Of a stretch of 28,616 nt of DNA, positions 1 to 7,264 are shown in pieces; position 1 is the first letter of the stretch, and every line of letters begins with the position of its first letter. Position numbers and translations under genes: made by a program. The notes under the pieces are model-generated. The model was not told the DNA's origin. It ran no database searches and was given only the letters and a program-made list of their open reading frames with translations. Source of the DNA: a virus; IMG/VR virus record IMGVR_UViG_3300025413_000099, positions 1-28,616 of that record, one strand, 5' to 3'.

Positions 1-1322
1 GCATTTGTGGTATCATCTACATCTGCCATTTTAGAAAATTTATCTTTTAAATCACTTGAGTCTAAACCTAATTCGCTAAAAAATTGCCATGCTGTTTGCC
101 CTTGTGGACCTAATTGTAGTTTGCCATCTGGTAAATCTTCGACTGCTGTTTTCAATGTTTCAATTTCATCATCAGTTAATTTGCCTTGCTCAGTTGCGTC
201 GGCCCATTCTTCAAATGCGTCAATATCTTCTTTGACTTGTTCGTCATCACATTCACATGGGGCTTTGTGACATGTATCACACTCCTCATCTTTTTCTTCT
301 TTTACATAATCTTCAAGATCAACAGTATTTGTTTCACTCATAATTCTATGTAGAAGTGGAAAATATTGTGTTAGTTCTTCTTCAAATTTTGTTTGTGTGA
401 ATTTTTGTTTGTATTCTTCCATTGTCACGCTGTCAAGTTCCATCATGGTGCTGGCATCTTGATCAGCTTCAAAAGTCTCCATCCATTTTTCGTAATGGTT
501 TCTTTTTCCCAAACATTCCACTTGCGCCTTCAATTCATTTAGTCGGCCTAAGGCACGTTCTTTGATGCCAGTGGCATCATCGTGTAGCGTTGCGCTGTGG
601 ACTTTACGTTGGAATTCGCCTAATTGAGCTATCTGCTCACTCATTTTAATAATTGCTTTGCCTGCTTCATCATGTGGGATTCCACCGTGATCTACGTGCT
701 GTGCCATGGCAAACGCACCGGCTGGGTGAATAAATGGATATTTAAAACGTTCGCCGTCTGCGTTTTGAATAAAAATTGCCTTAATATTTTTACGTTGTGA
801 ACGACTGCCCGCATATTCTTCATCTACTGGACGAGCATGTCGTACAATAACTTCTGTGCGTCCTTGAACAGCACGACTGGTTTTTTTAGAACTTTTGCTG
901 TTCCATCTAGATTCGTTCATAGTTGTCATTTCTTGTTCCTTGGGGCCTTGTGTCTGGGCCAAATGTTGAAAATCGTTTTTATCAAGATTTGTTTTGGCAA
1001 TGTCACGTGTGTCAAAACGTAGCAATCTACGCATGGCAAAAAATCTCATTTCTTTTAAAAAATGGAACCACTGTTGTTTGATTGGATCATCTTGATTTTC
1101 AGTAATACCTTGGCTGTAATAAACTTTTAAACTACCTAGGTCGTTTAGACTAATGCTAACACGGCCCATGTTATTGCCTTCGATAACAAAGTCAAAATCA
1201 AAGAAACGTGCTTCTGCAGGATCAATAGTCACTGCGCCAGTTTCATCGCCCATTTCTAAATTTGAGAAACGGCTACGAACTTTGTCGAATAAATCTTGGC
1301 TAATAATTTGAATAGGTTTCAT
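1..1322 (-). CDS. Conserved phage protein of unknown function (3' end outside window)
   Basis: An open frame runs from an ATG at 1322 to the left edge without a stop, giving at least 440 residues, so the C-terminus is missing. I do not recognise a named family. The N-terminal 100 residues look folded and mixed (start MKPIQIISQDLFDKV, then a stretch of alternating hydrophobic residues around FFDFDFVIEGN and a WFHFLKEMRFFAMRRLL helix). The middle is rich in charged helices. Near residues 345-360 is a cysteine cluster, CDTCHKAPCEC, inside a very acidic stretch, which may bind a metal. The gene lies 14 bases downstream of the large terminase on the same strand, so it is probably transcribed with it late in infection. 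A virion or head-assembly role is an inference from position only. Confidence 0.75.
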   Translation of the reverse strand, partial: MKPIQIISQDLFDKVRSRFSNLEMGDETGAVTIDPAEARFFDFDFVIEGNNMGRVSISLNDLGSLKVYYSQGITENQDDPIKQQWFHFLKEMRFFAMRRLLRFDTRDIAKTNLDKNDFQHLAQTQGPKEQEMTTMNESRWNSKSSKKTSRAVQGRTEVIVRHARPVDEEYAGSRSQRKNIKAIFIQNADGERFKYPFIHPAGAFAMAQHVDHGGIPHDEAGKAIIKMSEQIAQLGEFQRKVHSATLHDDATGIKERALGRLNELKAQVECLGKRNHYEKWMETFEADQDASTMMELDSVTMEEYKQKFTQTKFEEELTQYFPLLHRIMSETNTVDLEDYVKEEKDEECDTCHKAPCECDDEQVKEDIDAFEEWADATEQGKLTDDEIETLKTAVEDLPDGKLQLGPQGQTAWQFFSELGLDSSDLKDKFSKMADVDDTTN

Positions 1323-1336
1323 ATCCAGTATTTATA

Positions 1337-2926
1337 TCAATATGTGGATATGTAAATAGGCATGGGCAAGTCATGTTCCTCCAAGCCCTCCTGATCACGC
1401 ATTTTGTCGTAGATTGCTGGATCCCAATCCTGTAGGGTCATGATCATTCTAATGGCCAAAAGTAAGCTGGAAACCAAATCATCGTGCTGGCCGCCTTTGG
1501 CTTTGAATGTCACGCCTTCACCTATGAAGGTTTTTAATTCACTAATTAATGCCTTGCTACGAATTTTAAGTTTTTTAGTTTCAATTAATTGTTTTAACTT
1601 GGCACAAGCGGATATTTTACTGCCGTGCGTTGTATTAAATCCTCTTCTAAACTTACGAACATGCCCACGTTTGACTGGCTCGCTCAAAAATAGTCCTGGA
1701 AAACTTTCTTCACCCAGCGCTTCTATGGCCATTAGGGCACTTTCCCCTAATGTGTTATTTTCAACACTGTAATAAATGCTGGGGGTTACATTGGCACTCT
1801 TACATTTTTCGTCAATATGTAATAGCATGTCGCGCATGATTCTAACCTGTGCTTGAACAGGGGTTAGATTATGATGCCATTCTGCCACTTGATCCATACT
1901 GGGTATTTCTATTATTTCAATTGCGCCATAGTCACCACCGGTACCTAAACTGGGATCTAGACTACAGATATAGGTGCTTGACGGATTGATCTTTTTGTAC
2001 CAACGAGCTTGGCCCATTTTCATTTTAGGCTCTTCACCTTCCAAATTTGACAAACACATTGAGCTGATCAACGTCTCATCAAAGATCAAGAATTTACATT
2101 CATGCTCACGTTCGAATCTTTCAGGGCCTAACTGACTACGCATTTCGTCAGCCCATACCTTGTCTCGATCTGGATGTTGATTCCAAATAGCCATATAAGG
2201 ATAGTAGCCGTTGCGTCCTAATTCTGTGCTATTACCGTATTCATCAATGCGTTTGTTTGCTTCATTCCAAATTTGTGCGAATTGGTCTTCATCACTATTT
2301 GGTGTTGATGTAATAATAGCCTTACCACCAGTTGCCAGTGTAGGAGCGATAGAAGTCCAGAATTCGCTGGCAATATTAGGAGCAACATAGGCAAACTCGT
2401 CACAGTATAGCAGGGATATAGACATACCACGACCTGTTGTTTCTGTGGTTGTTTGTGCCACAATGCGCGAACCGTTCTCAAATTCAATACTTTGTTTATT
2501 GTAACTGGTAACACCAGCACGTATCCAGTCAGGACAAGTTTCATAGGCATAGCGTAGGCGTTGCATAATTTCCTGAGCACCAGAGAACTTGTGAGCACAA
2601 ATTAAAATAGTGCTATCCGCATTAAACATGGCATACCATAATAGGTAACCCACCGCAGTGGTAGTTTTGCCCATCTGTCGTCCCAGCATGTTTACACTGA
2701 AACGATGTGTATGATAACTTTCTAACAGTTCGTCTTGATATTCAAAGGCATCGTATTTTATCTGCCCTCTGGTAGCATGTTGAATATAGAAAAAGTTTTT
2801 TAAAAAATACTTAGGACCTTCAACAGGATCTTGACATAGCATCAAATCCTGAATATCTTTTTCAGTCCATTTTTGTGTTGTATTCGCTTTTTTTATTAAA
2901 ACGCCATCGAGATTCTTTGAGCCCAT
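1337..2926 (-). CDS. 17: Terminase large subunit, T4 gp17-like packaging ATPase/nuclease
   Basis: This is the motor that pumps DNA into the prohead and cuts the concatemer. It has 529 residues, against 610 in T4 gp17. The ATPase domain shows a Walker A motif GRQMGKTTT at 82-90, a Walker B SLLYCDEFAY at 171-180 with D176 and E177, and the coupling motif TSTPN at 206-210. The C-terminal RNase H-like nuclease shows D324 in CSLDPSLGTGGDYGA, E389 in SVENN, and D482/D483 in HDDL, matching the three acidic metal ligands of gp17. There is no visible Shine-Dalgarno; a GTAAATA box ends 5 bases before the ATG, just downstream of a terminator. In this phage gp17 is separated from gp16 by two other genes, unlike in T4. 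Confidence 0.97.
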   Translation of the reverse strand: MGSKNLDGVLIKKANTTQKWTEKDIQDLMLCQDPVEGPKYFLKNFFYIQHATRGQIKYDAFEYQDELLESYHTHRFSVNMLGRQMGKTTTAVGYLLWYAMFNADSTILICAHKFSGAQEIMQRLRYAYETCPDWIRAGVTSYNKQSIEFENGSRIVAQTTTETTGRGMSISLLYCDEFAYVAPNIASEFWTSIAPTLATGGKAIITSTPNSDEDQFAQIWNEANKRIDEYGNSTELGRNGYYPYMAIWNQHPDRDKVWADEMRSQLGPERFEREHECKFLIFDETLISSMCLSNLEGEEPKMKMGQARWYKKINPSSTYICSLDPSLGTGGDYGAIEIIEIPSMDQVAEWHHNLTPVQAQVRIMRDMLLHIDEKCKSANVTPSIYYSVENNTLGESALMAIEALGEESFPGLFLSEPVKRGHVRKFRRGFNTTHGSKISACAKLKQLIETKKLKIRSKALISELKTFIGEGVTFKAKGGQHDDLVSSLLLAIRMIMTLQDWDPAIYDKMRDQEGLEEHDLPMPIYISTY

Positions 2927-2931
2927 AATGT

Positions 2932-2938
2932 TATTTAC
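2932..2938 (-). promoter_or_regulatory. Putative T4-type late promoter box before terminase
   Basis: The minus strand reads GTAAATA, then ACATT, then the ATG of the terminase. It resembles the T4 late -10 element TATAAATA. It sits between the terminator at 2946-2967 and the start codon. With the usual T4 late spacing the transcript would begin at or next to the ATG. The call rests on sequence resemblance only. Confidence 0.4.
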
Positions 2939-2945
2939 TGAAAAA

Positions 2946-2967
2946 AATAGCCTCCAAAGAGGCTATT
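2946..2967 (-). terminator. Intrinsic terminator after the acidic protein gene
   Basis: A perfect 9-bp stem (AATAGCCTC with GAGGCTATT) closes a 4-base loop. On the minus strand the stem is followed by a run of T. It lies 22 bases past the stop codon at 2990 and would end minus-strand transcription before the terminase gene. Confidence 0.85.
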
Positions 2968-2989
2968 GGGATTATATCCTAAAGTATGA

Positions 2990-4060
2990 TTATGGAGCAA
3001 GATATCCATGAGCATTTTCTAGATCATACCAAGCACAAGGTTGACCTTGGCACATTGCTATAAGTACGGGAAAAGCATCATCGTTAATTGAATCTACTGC
3101 CTTACCTTTTTTCTTAAGAAAGTTTACAAACATTTTTTGAGCTTTATCAAAATCTTCTTCGTCACGACCTGTAAAGTTTGGTTCATTTCCGTTAGTAAAA
3201 CTATCAATATCTAATTCTTCGCCTTCCATTGTGCCTGTTTTGCTGTCTTCTTTACTCATGTCTGGAAACTGTCTCATAATAGTGCTACCATCTAAATTTC
3301 CAGCACTTGCTGGATAGATCGTCATAAATGGTGGATGTACAAATGTATTTTTTGCCTTAGTATTTGCAATAATTTCTTCCGCTCTTTCTTTGCTAATTGG
3401 TTTGGTTCTTCTTACTATAGCTCGGCCCGAACGGTTGAAGTCAACAATACAAGCTACATATTCTTCGCTGTCCATATTTTCAGTCATGAACTGTTTGTAT
3501 TCATCAAACAAATTGGCTGTGATTTCTTCCATTGTAGCAGTTGGTTGATTGCGTACACGGCTACGAGTATCATGATTTTTAGCAGTATCGCCACCCATTG
3601 CTGGATTCTTATCTAAGTCGCCGTGATCAGTAAAGGCATTTGGACCTTCGACTTCTTCATCAGGGCTGTTGTCAAACATACGGTCTGCGATACCTTCGTC
3701 TGTTTCCTCTTCGCTATCTTCTGGATTTAATTTATCCAATACGCTACGCATGTCATCACCTGCGGAAGGCATAACACCCACACTTGGCTCAGCTGTCATG
3801 ATTGCTGGCTCATGTTCCACGCCCATGTGTTCGTCGCCGACTTTCTCTACACCAGCAAGTTTCATGATAGCAGCCAACATACCACTCAATTCTTCACCAC
3901 TGCCAGCAGTAATGTTGATAGTAGCAGGAGTTTTAGGAGCTTCTGGAGAACTCATCATTCCCATTGGGCCACATTCTTCAACGGCCTGTGATTCTTTAAT
4001 TATATTTGGATTATTTGCGTCTAGTTCGGCCAAACGCTTTAGTACGTCGATCATTTGCAT
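2990..4060 (-). CDS. Acidic protein of unknown function, possible head-associated protein
   Basis: I do not recognise a named family. I place the start at the ATG at 4060 (356 residues), because AAGGAAG lies 7 bases upstream; an in-frame ATG at 4081 would add 7 residues but overlap the preceding gene. The N-terminus MQMIDVLKRLAELDANNP predicts a helix. Residues about 40-175 are acidic, rich in Gly, Pro, Ser and Met, and probably disordered. Residues about 190-270 look folded (VACIVDFNRSGRAIVRR). The C-terminus contains MCQGQPCAWYDLENAHG. Several L/I-x-E sites near the N-terminus (LAE, IKE) fit the cleavage preference of the T4 prohead protease gp21. The gene starts right after the stop of the capsid-targeting-like gene, so the two are probably translated as a pair. 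A packaged or core protein is an inference. Confidence 0.7.
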   Translation of the reverse strand: MQMIDVLKRLAELDANNPNIIKESQAVEECGPMGMMSSPEAPKTPATINITAGSGEELSGMLAAIMKLAGVEKVGDEHMGVEHEPAIMTAEPSVGVMPSAGDDMRSVLDKLNPEDSEEETDEGIADRMFDNSPDEEVEGPNAFTDHGDLDKNPAMGGDTAKNHDTRSRVRNQPTATMEEITANLFDEYKQFMTENMDSEEYVACIVDFNRSGRAIVRRTKPISKERAEEIIANTKAKNTFVHPPFMTIYPASAGNLDGSTIMRQFPDMSKEDSKTGTMEGEELDIDSFTNGNEPNFTGRDEEDFDKAQKMFVNFLKKKGKAVDSINDDAFPVLIAMCQGQPCAWYDLENAHGYLAP

Positions 4061-4061
4061 A

Positions 4062-4661
4062 TTATTTCTTCCTTGGATCATAGTCCGTTTGTGCGATTGG
4101 ACTGTGCGATGGCTGTTCTTCGTTACTCATGATAGGACTGACTTCACCTTCAGGAATAACTTCTCCACGAACTTTGCGTTGTAATTTTAAAAGGTCATTC
4201 AATTCTTTTACAAATCCACTATTGTATTTGCTACCATAGTAGTCGTCAAAATTTGGATTGCCGGCTTCTTTGTAATCAGGATCATGTAGCAAAGCAGTAG
4301 TGCGTTCTACTACGGGTTCTTGATATTGCTCGCTAGGTTCGCCTGGACGAACCACAGCCAACATTTTTGGATTAATCTGTAAACCAGAACTTAGATATTC
4401 TCTAAGTTCCTGTTGCGTTGTTGGATAATCCAATGTAACTTCAAAAATTGTAACTTCACAGTTACGTACTTGCGGGAAGTCTAGTGGAAGACTTTGGACG
4501 GGGGTAGTTTTTAATTTTTTAAAAGCATCTACTTGGAAACGTTCAAGCATTGATTTTAATTTTGATTCTTGATCCGCGCTAAATTCTCCAGCCACCTTAA
4601 CACGAAATTCGTGTTTGCGTGTAGCAACAGATTCAGATAGATATTCTTTAAAAGTTTTCAT
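4062..4661 (-). CDS. Putative internal head protein with T4 capsid-targeting-like N-terminus
   Basis: This is a 199-residue protein of unknown function. Its first ten residues, MKTFKEYLSE, closely resemble the capsid-targeting sequence of T4 internal proteins (IPIII begins MKTYQEFIAE). In T4 that peptide directs proteins into the prohead core and gp21 removes it after an L/I-x-E motif; here LSE at 8-10 would be the cut site. The rest is soluble and mixed alpha/beta, with a possible alternating-strand region around NCEVTIFEVTLDYP (residues 68-81), an acidic Tyr-rich segment NFDDYYGSKYNSGF, and a basic tail DPRKK. It lies between gp16 and the acidic protein. Its stop codon is one base before the preferred start of the next gene. 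Packaging with the DNA is an inference from the N-terminus. Confidence 0.75.
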   Translation of the reverse strand: MKTFKEYLSESVATRKHEFRVKVAGEFSADQESKLKSMLERFQVDAFKKLKTTPVQSLPLDFPQVRNCEVTIFEVTLDYPTTQQELREYLSSGLQINPKMLAVVRPGEPSEQYQEPVVERTTALLHDPDYKEAGNPNFDDYYGSKYNSGFVKELNDLLKLQRKVRGEVIPEGEVSPIMSNEEQPSHSPIAQTDYDPRKK

Positions 4662-4667
4662 AGTAAT

Positions 4668-5147
4668 TTATTTATTCATATTTTTGATTTTTTCTAGGAT
4701 GCTGTTGCGATCTGTAAGTATATAACCCTCACCTTCAACTGTTTCCCCACTCTCATTCCCGTGTTTCTTATCAATTGCCAGCTTTTTGAGCTGCAGATCT
4801 ACCATCTTTAACTTCTTTTCTATTTTATTGGTTTTAGCTGTGATAGCGGCATTCATCATGTTAGCGGCTACTTCAAACATACGAGCTCCGTAACGTGCTT
4901 CAACATTCATGCCCAAGTCCATTAGGTCATCATAGGCCTGTTCTGCTTTTGCGGCCAAGGCATCTAATTCCGAATCGCTGATGTCGCCTAAGCCCTTTAC
5001 TCGAGGCAAGGCGGCAGCAATTTTATCAAACTCTTCTAGTTTTTCTTCTAGATTAATAACCTGTGTGTTTGTTGGACCCGATGGCGGCTCAATAACAGGA
5101 CCATTGTCTTCGGGTAAATCAAATATTTCTTCTAGTTTCTTTGTCAT
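4668..5147 (-). CDS. 16: Terminase small subunit, T4 gp16-like
   Basis: It has 159 residues, close to the 164 of T4 gp16, and a T4-type layout: an acidic N-terminus with a short leading helix (KKLEEIFDLPED), a long central helical region around 60-130 suited to the coiled coil of the small terminase ring (RMFEVAANMMNAAITAKT, then a Lys/Leu-rich helix), and a flexible C-terminus. The protein recognises DNA and stimulates gp17. No DNA-binding motif is obvious by eye; the call rests on size, architecture and position between gp4 and gp17. It begins 8 bases after the gp4 stop, with a weak AAGAG ribosome site. A different small coiled-coil head protein remains possible. Confidence 0.72.
   Translation of the reverse strand: MTKKLEEIFDLPEDNGPVIEPPSGPTNTQVINLEEKLEEFDKIAAALPRVKGLGDISDSELDALAAKAEQAYDDLMDLGMNVEARYGARMFEVAANMMNAAITAKTNKIEKKLKMVDLQLKKLAIDKKHGNESGETVEGEGYILTDRNSILEKIKNMNK
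4669..4676 (-). promoter_or_regulatory. Putative T4-type late promoter box
   Basis: The minus strand reads AATAAATA, ending 7 bases before the ATG at 4661. It overlaps the stop codon of the small terminase. No Shine-Dalgarno is visible. The sequence TAAATA-AATTACT-ATG is nearly identical to the one before the HNH remnant at 13624. AT-rich chance matches are possible. Confidence 0.3.
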
Positions 5148-5155
5148 ACTCTTAC

Positions 5156-5593
5156 TTATTTCACTTTCTTAGTATTTTGATAGATATCGGTTTCATTCAA
5201 TATTCTAAATTTGATTCCTTGACTTCGACACCATGCGCTGGCAGCTTCCCACTTGGCCATGTTCTTAACATACTGAGCTTGATTATAGGGATTTTTTCCA
5301 ACTTTTTCAGCTAGTGTTTGATTTGAAGGTTTTATCTCAATAAGTTCAACATGTTTCTTTAATTTTTTATCCACATAGCTGATTAAAAAATCAGGAATAT
5401 AAATTGTATTTTTTCCTGTCAGCGGATCCCTGTAGGGAATTTTAACACTTTCACTGGACCACTGCTGTATACTAGGATTATTATCACAAAATGTCATAAA
5501 GGTATATTCCCAGCCACTACGATATGTAGGAGCCTTATTACCCATATATTTTTCAGGGTTCTTTACCTGATATACACCTTGACTAAATTTCAT
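5156..5593 (-). CDS. 4: Head completion protein, T4 gp4-like (TnsA-like nuclease fold)
   Basis: It has 145 residues; T4 gp4 has about 150. The family joins late in head maturation and is needed so that filled heads can accept tails. The conserved pattern is clear: NPEKYMGNKAPTYRSGWEYT at 12-31, the WSSE motif at 45-48, PDF at 67-69, and EIKP at 86-89. E29, D68, E86 and K88 form an arrangement like a restriction-endonuclease or TnsA-type active site, as noted for gp4 relatives. The ATG overlaps the stop codon of the upstream gene (ATGA), pointing to translational coupling. The small terminase follows after 8 bases. Confidence 0.88.
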   Translation of the reverse strand: MKFSQGVYQVKNPEKYMGNKAPTYRSGWEYTFMTFCDNNPSIQQWSSESVKIPYRDPLTGKNTIYIPDFLISYVDKKLKKHVELIEIKPSNQTLAEKVGKNPYNQAQYVKNMAKWEAASAWCRSQGIKFRILNETDIYQNTKKVK

Positions 5594-5967
5594 GCTAAAA
5601 TATTACGTGCTACTTCTGGATTGGTAACAAATGCCAAAGCATATCCAAGGAAACTGGATTTATATCTATTGTAGTTTAGGATTTCAGTGACCAGTGCGCT
5701 GATCTGTGCTGAATCATAGCCTGAAATAGTATCCAAAATAGTCATTGGATTGTAATTGTCTTTTTTGGCCTGTTTGATAATTATCACAGCTATTGATTGT
5801 GCGGCTTGTGGATCGAATCCTCTCTTGGTAAAGAATGCCGTCACAGCATTTAGTACTCCTGAATTTAATTCAACAGGCTTACTATAATAGCTGTCAAAAG
5901 ACTGTACTGTACTGTTTGAACTGAGTACCGATTCAAAGGGTATATTATTATATGTGGTATTTGCCAT
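5590..5967 (-). CDS. Small conserved phage protein, probably structural
   Basis: It has 125 residues, mostly helical, and I cannot give it a T4 number. The N-terminus is Ser/Asn-rich. Residues about 36-100 form a compact helical domain (VLNAVTAFFTKRGFDPQAAQ, then IIIKQAKKDNYNPMTILDTI). The end LNYNRYKSSFLGY...NPEVARNIL has a pattern I associate with small tail or baseplate-region proteins of marine T4-like phages, but I cannot name one. It starts 2 bases after the upstream stop and its own stop overlaps the gp4 start, so the three genes form a tightly coupled group. A tail or neck assembly role is an inference from position. Confidence 0.75.
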   Translation of the reverse strand: MANTTYNNIPFESVLSSNSTVQSFDSYYSKPVELNSGVLNAVTAFFTKRGFDPQAAQSIAVIIIKQAKKDNYNPMTILDTISGYDSAQISALVTEILNYNRYKSSFLGYALAFVTNPEVARNILA

Positions 5968-5969
5968 TA

Positions 5970-7199
5970 TTATTTTCGTGTGTTAACTGGTGAAGCTACA
6001 ATATTTCCATTTACGCTGGAATTATTTGAACCTGAAAAGAATATTGCCGCGCCTGGATTAGTTTGACTAATTGCCGCAGCCGCTTGACTTCCAATACCAC
6101 CTGGTTGATTTCCACCACTTGCTATGCTGTTCAATGCTCCATTGGCTATACTATAACCTTCTGATACTAAACTTGACTTGGTGATATTTGCCGCATTTTT
6201 AAGTAAGGTAACAGTTTGAAGTGCGGCCCCTAGATAATTTCCTTCTGCGATTGCGCCATTTTCACCAAATATTGCTTCAGTACCAGCGACAATACCACCA
6301 GGGCCAAACAATGAATTAGATCCTTTACCACCAATGCTTAATGGACTAGGGGTGGTATCATAATAATAATTTGTGAACGCACCAGAATCTGAACCCTTGG
6401 TAATTTTTCCAGATTGATAAAACACATTTTCGTAGGTCACTGTCATTCGATTATGTAAAATCTTGCCGCCCTGGTCTTGATCTAAATTGTCGTGTGCCCA
6501 TTCTGTTATCAGTGGATTTACTAGTGTAAACTGTGTAAATTTGTGTTGGTGTAACACATAGATATCTATGCTACTAAAAAACGGATCTTTTTGGAAACTG
6601 CTCAACCCATAGAGATAATTTGAAGAACTAAATTTTGTATCACTATATGCTTGACTCATAGCTGGTTTAGCTGTAGATCCTTTATTCTTTTTACTGCCAG
6701 GAGCGCTCAACCCGCCAAATAGTTGTTTTACAACACTTGATTTTGCTGGAGAGCTAGCCACTGTAAAATCATTAGATCCGCCATAAGTACTATCTGTGTA
6801 ATAATACTTGTAATAATTTCTCCAAAGCCCACTAGTAAGGTTACTGTTATCATCATGAAATTCAATATTAATAGGTTCGTAGTCTAACTTAGTTTGTATC
6901 TTGGTTTTTCTATTGTATTGATTTAACGTATCAGTGGAAATTTTAAATCTAGGGAGATCCACTTTTTTAGCCAATAGTCCAACATCTGTTTCGCCTGTCT
7001 TGGCCCAGGCGGCATCTCTTACAACATTTTGATTGTAGTTAAAAGATAAAAAATATAGAAATCCTAACTTTGGTGCTCTAGCATACGTGTTGGCAACATA
7101 TAAATTGCTGGCATGTACACGGTCTTTCATAGTAGGCGATGGATTGCCTAAAAACCCGTCAGTTACATTTCCTAGAAAATTAGTGAACGCATTACTCAT
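5970..7199 (-). CDS. Tail-tube/baseplate protein, probably gp54/gp48-like
   Basis: It has 409 residues. The region MKDRVHASNLYVANTYARAP at 24-43, followed by LGFLYFLSFNYN, and the segment LPRFKISTDTLNQYNRKTKI (about 82-101) followed by Tyr-rich WRNYYKYYYTD resemble baseplate tail-tube proteins of cyanophage-type T4-like phages. Those proteins start the tail tube and share the tube fold of gp19. The last 150 residues are Gly/Ala/Ser/Asn-rich and probably flexible, longer than in T4 gp54 (320 residues). No Shine-Dalgarno precedes the ATG; a CTAAATA box ends 5 bases upstream, just past the gp19 terminator. Being next to gp19 fits a tail-tube role. Whether it matches gp54, gp48 or gp3 is uncertain. 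Confidence 0.6.
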   Translation of the reverse strand: MSNAFTNFLGNVTDGFLGNPSPTMKDRVHASNLYVANTYARAPKLGFLYFLSFNYNQNVVRDAAWAKTGETDVGLLAKKVDLPRFKISTDTLNQYNRKTKIQTKLDYEPINIEFHDDNSNLTSGLWRNYYKYYYTDSTYGGSNDFTVASSPAKSSVVKQLFGGLSAPGSKKNKGSTAKPAMSQAYSDTKFSSSNYLYGLSSFQKDPFFSSIDIYVLHQHKFTQFTLVNPLITEWAHDNLDQDQGGKILHNRMTVTYENVFYQSGKITKGSDSGAFTNYYYDTTPSPLSIGGKGSNSLFGPGGIVAGTEAIFGENGAIAEGNYLGAALQTVTLLKNAANITKSSLVSEGYSIANGALNSIASGGNQPGGIGSQAAAAISQTNPGAAIFFSGSNNSSVNGNIVASPVNTRK

Positions 7200-7204
7200 A
7201 AAAT

Positions 7205-7211
7205 TATTTAG
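7205..7211 (-). promoter_or_regulatory. Putative T4-type late promoter box
   Basis: The minus strand reads CTAAATA, then ATTTT, then ATG. Spacing and context (terminator, box, start codon without a Shine-Dalgarno) match the site in front of the terminase gene at 2932-2938. The same CTAAATA also occurs upstream of the sheath gene. Confidence 0.4.
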
Positions 7212-7220
7212 TCAATAAAA

Positions 7221-7247
7221 AAAGCCAGGATTTTTACTCCTGGCTTT
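7221..7247 (-). terminator. Intrinsic terminator after tail tube gene
   Basis: A perfect 10-bp stem (AAAGCCAGGA with TCCTGGCTTT) closes a 7-base loop. On the minus strand it continues into a T-run. It lies 17 bases beyond the stop of gp19 and would end the sheath/tube message. Confidence 0.88.
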
Positions 7248-7264
7248 GCCTGCTTTAGTTAAAA

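Noticed and set aside
7-270. An 87-codon plus-strand open frame at the left edge
   Set aside because: It is antisense to the continuous minus-strand frame that runs from 1322 off the left edge, and is Ser-rich as expected for a shadow.
1440-1772. A 110-codon plus-strand open frame inside terminase
   Set aside because: It lies wholly antisense to the nuclease domain of gp17, which has all expected motifs; no family features are seen.
2218-2598. A 126-codon minus-strand open frame overlapping terminase in another frame
   Set aside because: It is within gp17 in a shifted frame and has no recognisable domain; the gp17 frame is intact and explains the sequence.
3669-4184. A 171-codon plus-strand open frame
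   Set aside because: It is antisense to the acidic protein and the targeting-sequence protein, has low-complexity Ser/Pro/Ile-rich content typical of a reverse-strand shadow, and has no ribosome site.
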